From: Trueperaceae bacterium
GTDB lineage: Bacteria; Deinococcota; Deinococci; Deinococcales; Trueperaceae
NCBI GenBank assembly: GCA_007122815.1
Contig: SKSV01000432.1
Location: forward strand, 1-8,524
Direction of reading: 5' to 3'
DNA: 8,524 nucleotides
Positions within the stretch are counted from its first letter, which is position 1, and every line of letters begins with the position of its first letter. Shown piece after piece: positions 5,482 to 8,524 of the stretch. The position numbers and the translations under genes are program-made. A model generated the notes under the pieces. The model had not been told where the DNA came from. It did not search any database and saw nothing but the letters and a program-made list of their open reading frames with translations.

Positions 5482-6774
5482 ATGCATAATCGACCGCGAT
5501 CGTTCTCACGACCCGAGCGTGCGCTGCGCACAGTCGTGCTCGCCGCGCTCGTCGCCTTCGCCGGTGGCATGGGCTTCGCGCAGCCGGCAGTGGTACCCGT
5601 GGGCACCCTGTTCGACTACACAGGCGCCCTCGCCGAGTTCGGACCGGCCCACCAGAACGCCGCAGAGATGGCCGCCGCCCAGCTCAACGCCGCCGCCACC
5701 GAGGTGTTCGGCGGACCCATCATCCGGCTGATCCACGAGGACTCCGCTACCAGCGCGGCCTCCGGTGTCGATCGGGCCCGCAAGCTCGTCGATGCCGACG
5801 GTGTTCCCGCCATCGTGGGCTCGCTCGCCAGCGGGGTCACGATCAACGTGGCCGAGTCGGTCACGGTGCCCGCCCAGGTGCTGCAGATCTCACCCGCGAG
5901 CACCTCGCCGCTGCTCTCGGTGCTCGACGACGACGGCTACCTCTTCCGCACCACCTCCTCTGACGCCCTCCAGGGTGTGGTCGCGGCGCAGCTCGCGATC
6001 GGTGAGATCATCGACGACTACGCCTTCACTCGAGCCGCCACCATCTACGAGAACAGCCCCTATGGGCAGGGGCTCAGCAACGCCTTCGCGGCCGCCTTCG
6101 AAGCCCGTGGCGGGACCGTCACCGCTCAAGTGGCGCACCCGACGGAGCCGCAACCGACCTACGCTTCGCAGCTCGAGCAGGTGTTCGCCGGCGGCCCCGA
6201 GGTCGTGCTGGCCATCGGGTACCCAGGGCAAGCCACCGTCTACCTGGCGGAGGCCCGTGACCTCTTCGGGTTCACCAACTTCCAGTACGTCGACGGCACC
6301 CAGTCGGAGCTGATCATCGACGTGATGGGTGACGACGTCGAGGGGCGCTACGGCACCTCGCCGGGCTCCGATCCCGAGTGGCCGGGCTTCCAGCAGTACG
6401 TCGCCGACTTCGAGGCCCTCTACGGCGAGCGTCCGCCGCTGCCGTTCATGGACAGCGCCTACGACGCGGTGGTCGTGATAGGCCTCGCCATCGCCAAGGC
6501 GTACGTCGACGGCACCGCAGTGACCGGCACCAGCTTGCGTGACAACGTGCGCGTGGTCAGCAACCCACCTGGACAGGTCGTCGGCGTGAACGACTTCGTG
6601 ACCGCCTTCAGCCTCCTCGAGGCAGGCGAGGACATCGCCTACTCCGGCGCCGCTAGCGACGTAGGGTTCGACGACGTGGGTGACGTGATCACCGCGGTCG
6701 AGATCTGGCGCTACGTCGGTGGCACGATCGTCTCCGAGATGACGCGGACCGCCGACGTCATCCCGGCCGAGTGA
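5482..6774 (+). CDS. Branched-chain amino acid ABC transporter, periplasmic binding protein (LivJ/LivK-like)
   Basis: A type I periplasmic binding protein (Peripla_BP_6/LivJ class) that would capture a branched-chain or related amino acid and deliver it to a LivHM-type permease. The 430-residue product starts with a Sec signal peptide: a basic n-region, the hydrophobic stretch TVVLAALVAFAGG and a probable cleavage after GFA (about residue 33). There is no lipobox Cys, so the mature protein should be soluble in a periplasm. Family signatures follow: VGTLFDYTGALAEFG at the mature N-terminus, VGSLASGVT and ISPASTSP (ligand-contact segments in LivJ relatives), ENSPYGQGLS and DSAYDAVVVIGLAIAK near the second lobe. 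Exact ligand specificity cannot be read, and amide- or urea-type ligands are possible in this class. It is divergent from glnA and convergent with livM, so it is transcribed separately from the permease genes. Confidence 0.93.
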   Translation: MHNRPRSFSRPERALRTVVLAALVAFAGGMGFAQPAVVPVGTLFDYTGALAEFGPAHQNAAEMAAAQLNAAATEVFGGPIIRLIHEDSATSAASGVDRARKLVDADGVPAIVGSLASGVTINVAESVTVPAQVLQISPASTSPLLSVLDDDGYLFRTTSSDALQGVVAAQLAIGEIIDDYAFTRAATIYENSPYGQGLSNAFAAAFEARGGTVTAQVAHPTEPQPTYASQLEQVFAGGPEVVLAIGYPGQATVYLAEARDLFGFTNFQYVDGTQSELIIDVMGDDVEGRYGTSPGSDPEWPGFQQYVADFEALYGERPPLPFMDSAYDAVVVIGLAIAKAYVDGTAVTGTSLRDNVRVVSNPPGQVVGVNDFVTAFSLLEAGEDIAYSGAASDVGFDDVGDVITAVEIWRYVGGTIVSEMTRTADVIPAE

Positions 6775-6856
6775 ACCACGAGTGATCCGAGCGACGAAGG
6801 GCGTGTAAGCCCAGGCGCGCTGCCTGACGCGCGTACGTCTAGGTTAGACCGGCTAA

Positions 6857-6885
6857 CGAGGGGCCACCCACCGGGTGGTCCCTCG
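6857..6885. terminator. Hairpin between convergent binding-protein and livM genes (bidirectional terminator)
   Basis: CGAGGGGCCACCC and GGGTGGTCCCTCG form a 13-base-pair stem with one G-T wobble and a 3-base loop, between the stops at 6774 (+) and 6923 (-). It is by far the strongest hairpin in the window. No long T-run follows on either strand, so efficiency as an intrinsic terminator is uncertain. A smaller hairpin GTTAG/CTAAC (6843-6857) abuts the left arm and the 10-base palindrome CTCACGTGAG (6886-6895) the right. Confidence 0.65.
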
Positions 6886-6922
6886 CTCACGTGAGTTCTC
6901 GACTCTCGTGCAGCGCGAGCGA

Positions 6923-8140
6923 TCAGGGAAGCGGTTGCTCGCGACCCCCCGAGAGTCGCGAGACGAAGCGCTCCTCGCCGATCAGGCCCTTCGGCCTGAA
7001 GAGCAGGATCAGCAGCAGCACGATGGCGATGAACATCAAACGCAGGTAGGGACCGCGCGACGGAAGGTCGGGGGAGATCGCAGCCAACGCCGGCCGCATC
7101 ACGTCCACCAGGAACGCCGTACCCGTCCAAACACCCCAGATCACGAAGGCACCGAGGATCGCTCCGCGGTTGTTGCCGCTGCCCCCCAGCATCAGCATCA
7201 CCCAGATGAGGAACGTCGCGTAGAGCGGGTCGAAGTGGCTGTAGTCGATCGACACCATGTAGTGCGCGTAGAGTGCGCCACCCACGCCCATGATCACCGC
7301 ACCCACGGTGAACGCCTGCAGCTTGACGCGGGCAACGTCCTTGCCGTTCATGGCTGCGGCGTCCTCCTCCTCGCGCACCGCGCGGAGCAGCCGGCCCCAC
7401 GGCGAGCGGATCGCACGCTCCAGCACCAGGTACGCGCCGATCACGAAGAGGGCCGTTATCAACACGTACACGTAGGTGTAGTCCCGCGGGCTGAGGACGT
7501 CGAAGAAGGCGGCGAGCGGAGCTGGGGCCCAATCGCAGCCGGCATCACGCACCAGGCAGACCAGGGGCTGGGGGATGCCGCGCAGCGGTTGCGGCCCGTT
7601 GGCCAACCAACGTTCGTTCTGGAAGATCAACCGCACCGTCTCGGCGATGCCGATGGTGGCGATCGCCAGGTAATCCTCGCGCAACCTCAGCGTCGGACCG
7701 CCCACCAACAGCGCTAGCAGACCGGCGGCCAGGCCGGCCGCCGCCACGCCCACGATGAAGGGTGCACCGAGCCCGAAGACCTGTTGCGTGAAACCCGCCG
7801 CGACACCGGTCGGCGCCGTGGTCGTCACCAAGGCCGTGGTGAACGCGCCCACGGCGAAGAACGCCGCGATACCAATGTTGAACAGGCCCGTGTACCCCCA
7901 CTGGACGTTCAGACCCAAGGCGATCACGGCGTAGATCGACCCGACGATCGCGAACGACACCAGGTAGGACATCAGCCCCGAGGGCACGAGCAGGGTGAGA
8001 GCGGCCGCCACGAGCCAGCCGCCGAGCAACCCCCCTACCAGCCGCGCGGCGAAGGAGAAGCGCGCGGGCAGGGCGCGGCCGCACAAGAACGCCAGCGGTA
8101 GCGTGAGCAGGAGGCTCTTGACGAAGCCCACGTCGCTCAT
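6923..8140 (-). CDS. livM: Branched-chain amino acid ABC transporter permease LivM
   Basis: One of the two membrane subunits of a Liv-type importer (BPD_transp_2 family), which pairs with LivH and is driven by LivG/LivF ATPases. The ATG at 8140 gives 405 residues with a GGAGG 9 bases upstream. Two hydrophobic segments at the N-terminus precede the conserved core IYAVIALGLNVQWGYTGLFNIG. The signature cytoplasmic loop that contacts the ATPase reads RSPWGRLLRAVREEEDAAAMNGKDVARVKLQAF. The C-terminus ends with the usual LFRPKGLIGEERF. A loop after the conserved GIPQPL, predicted outside the membrane, holds two Cys six residues apart. The start is 2 bases after the livH stop, so translation is coupled. 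The preceding frame remains open upstream into livH but is only a shadow there. Confidence 0.94.
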   Translation of the reverse strand: MSDVGFVKSLLLTLPLAFLCGRALPARFSFAARLVGGLLGGWLVAAALTLLVPSGLMSYLVSFAIVGSIYAVIALGLNVQWGYTGLFNIGIAAFFAVGAFTTALVTTTAPTGVAAGFTQQVFGLGAPFIVGVAAAGLAAGLLALLVGGPTLRLREDYLAIATIGIAETVRLIFQNERWLANGPQPLRGIPQPLVCLVRDAGCDWAPAPLAAFFDVLSPRDYTYVYVLITALFVIGAYLVLERAIRSPWGRLLRAVREEEDAAAMNGKDVARVKLQAFTVGAVIMGVGGALYAHYMVSIDYSHFDPLYATFLIWVMLMLGGSGNNRGAILGAFVIWGVWTGTAFLVDVMRPALAAISPDLPSRGPYLRLMFIAIVLLLILLFRPKGLIGEERFVSRLSGGREQPLP

Positions 8141-8142
8141 GG

Positions 8143-8524
8143 TCAGGCGCCTCCAGGCTTGCCGAAGATGCCCTCCGGCCGCAGCATCAGCACCAGGATC
8201 AACACCACGAAGGCCACCCCGGGGCCGTACGCCGGGTTCAGGAACGCGGTGGACACCTGCCACACGATCCCGATAACCAACGCTCCGGCGAGCGCACCGT
8301 AGGCGTTGCCTATCGTCCCCAGGATCACCGAGGCGAAGAGCGGCAGCAGCAGCCACCACCCCATCTCTGGGCGGAGCTGGGCATCGAGGCCGTACATCAC
8401 GCCTCCAGCTCCTGCCAGCGACCCGCCTATGATCCAGGTCCAACGGATCACGCCTTCGGTGTCTATGCCGGTGACCCGGGCGAGCTCGGCGTTGTCCGCG
8501 GTCGCCCGCATCGCCTTCCCCATC
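8143..8524 (-). CDS. livH: Branched-chain amino acid ABC transporter permease LivH, C-terminal part (5' truncated by window)
   Basis: The second membrane subunit of the Liv-type importer. Only the last 127 or so codons are in the window, and the true start lies beyond base 8524; the ATG at 8523 is internal. The visible part opens with the LivH/BPD_transp_2 loop GKAMRATADNAELARVTGID, where the coupling helix that meets the ATPase lies. Three or more hydrophobic segments follow (GGSLAGAGGVMYG, LLLPLFASVILGTIGNAYGALAGALVIGIV, GVAFVVLILVLMLRPEGIFG), and the usual RPEGIFGK tail closes the protein. It is directly followed by livM on the same strand, giving the common livH-livM order. livG and livF may lie elsewhere or beyond the window. 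Confidence 0.93.
   Translation of the reverse strand, partial: MGKAMRATADNAELARVTGIDTEGVIRWTWIIGGSLAGAGGVMYGLDAQLRPEMGWWLLLPLFASVILGTIGNAYGALAGALVIGIVWQVSTAFLNPAYGPGVAFVVLILVLMLRPEGIFGKPGGA

Noticed and set aside
5146..5487. N-terminal extension of glnA to a start at 5487
   Set aside because: The extension has no glutamine synthetase similarity and covers the promoter and dyads. The ATG at 5145 has a strong GGAGGA and gives the usual family length.
6875..7717. Plus-strand open frame of 280 codons opposite livM
   Set aside because: The translation is rich in His, Gln, Arg and Asp without motifs. livM on the minus strand is complete and convincing.
8146..8443. N-terminal extension of livM into livH
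   Set aside because: The upstream part is an out-of-frame reading of livH with no membrane-segment pattern. The ATG at 8140 with GGAGG gives a proper LivM start.

Overview
The window is high-GC bacterial DNA with dense, ordinary chromosomal coding and no mobile element, CRISPR array or RNA gene that I can see. It holds six protein genes, two of them cut by the window edges. The organism is most likely a member of the Deinococcota (Thermus/Deinococcus/Truepera side). This is an inference from weak clues. RuvC carries His in place of the third catalytic Asp, as in Thermus RuvC. The solute-binding protein has a plain signal peptide with no lipobox Cys, which fits a cell with an outer membrane. 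The housekeeping glutamine synthetase is of the non-adenylylated GSI-alpha type. Another high-GC phylum such as Chloroflexota cannot be excluded.

Left part (1-3279, + strand): the 3' part of a very large GH13 (alpha-amylase superfamily) protein. It has a helical N-terminal region, a complete catalytic barrel and a long C-terminal extension ending in a lysine-rich, histone-H1-like tail. Centre-left (3285-5145, - strand): glnA followed 10 bases later by ruvC, probably one transcript. ruvC converges on the GH13 gene with only 5 bases between the stop codons. Centre (5146-5481): a divergent control region of 336 bases with one good sigma70-type promoter in each direction and several dyads, one centred on the -10 of the glnA promoter. 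Right part: a branched-chain amino acid type periplasmic binding protein gene on the + strand (5482-6774). It faces a strong hairpin (6857-6885) and a convergent - strand livH-livM permease pair (6923-8524) that runs out of the window.

The genes around the central control region form a nitrogen theme. Glutamine synthetase assimilates ammonium, and the binding protein with the LivHM permease would import branched-chain or related amino acids. The ATPase genes livG/livF are not in the window. The control region between glnA and the binding protein gene is the most informative non-coding part. The least understood protein is the GH13 enzyme, whose exact reaction cannot be read from the sequence. 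I found no convincing evidence of a wholly new biological system here.
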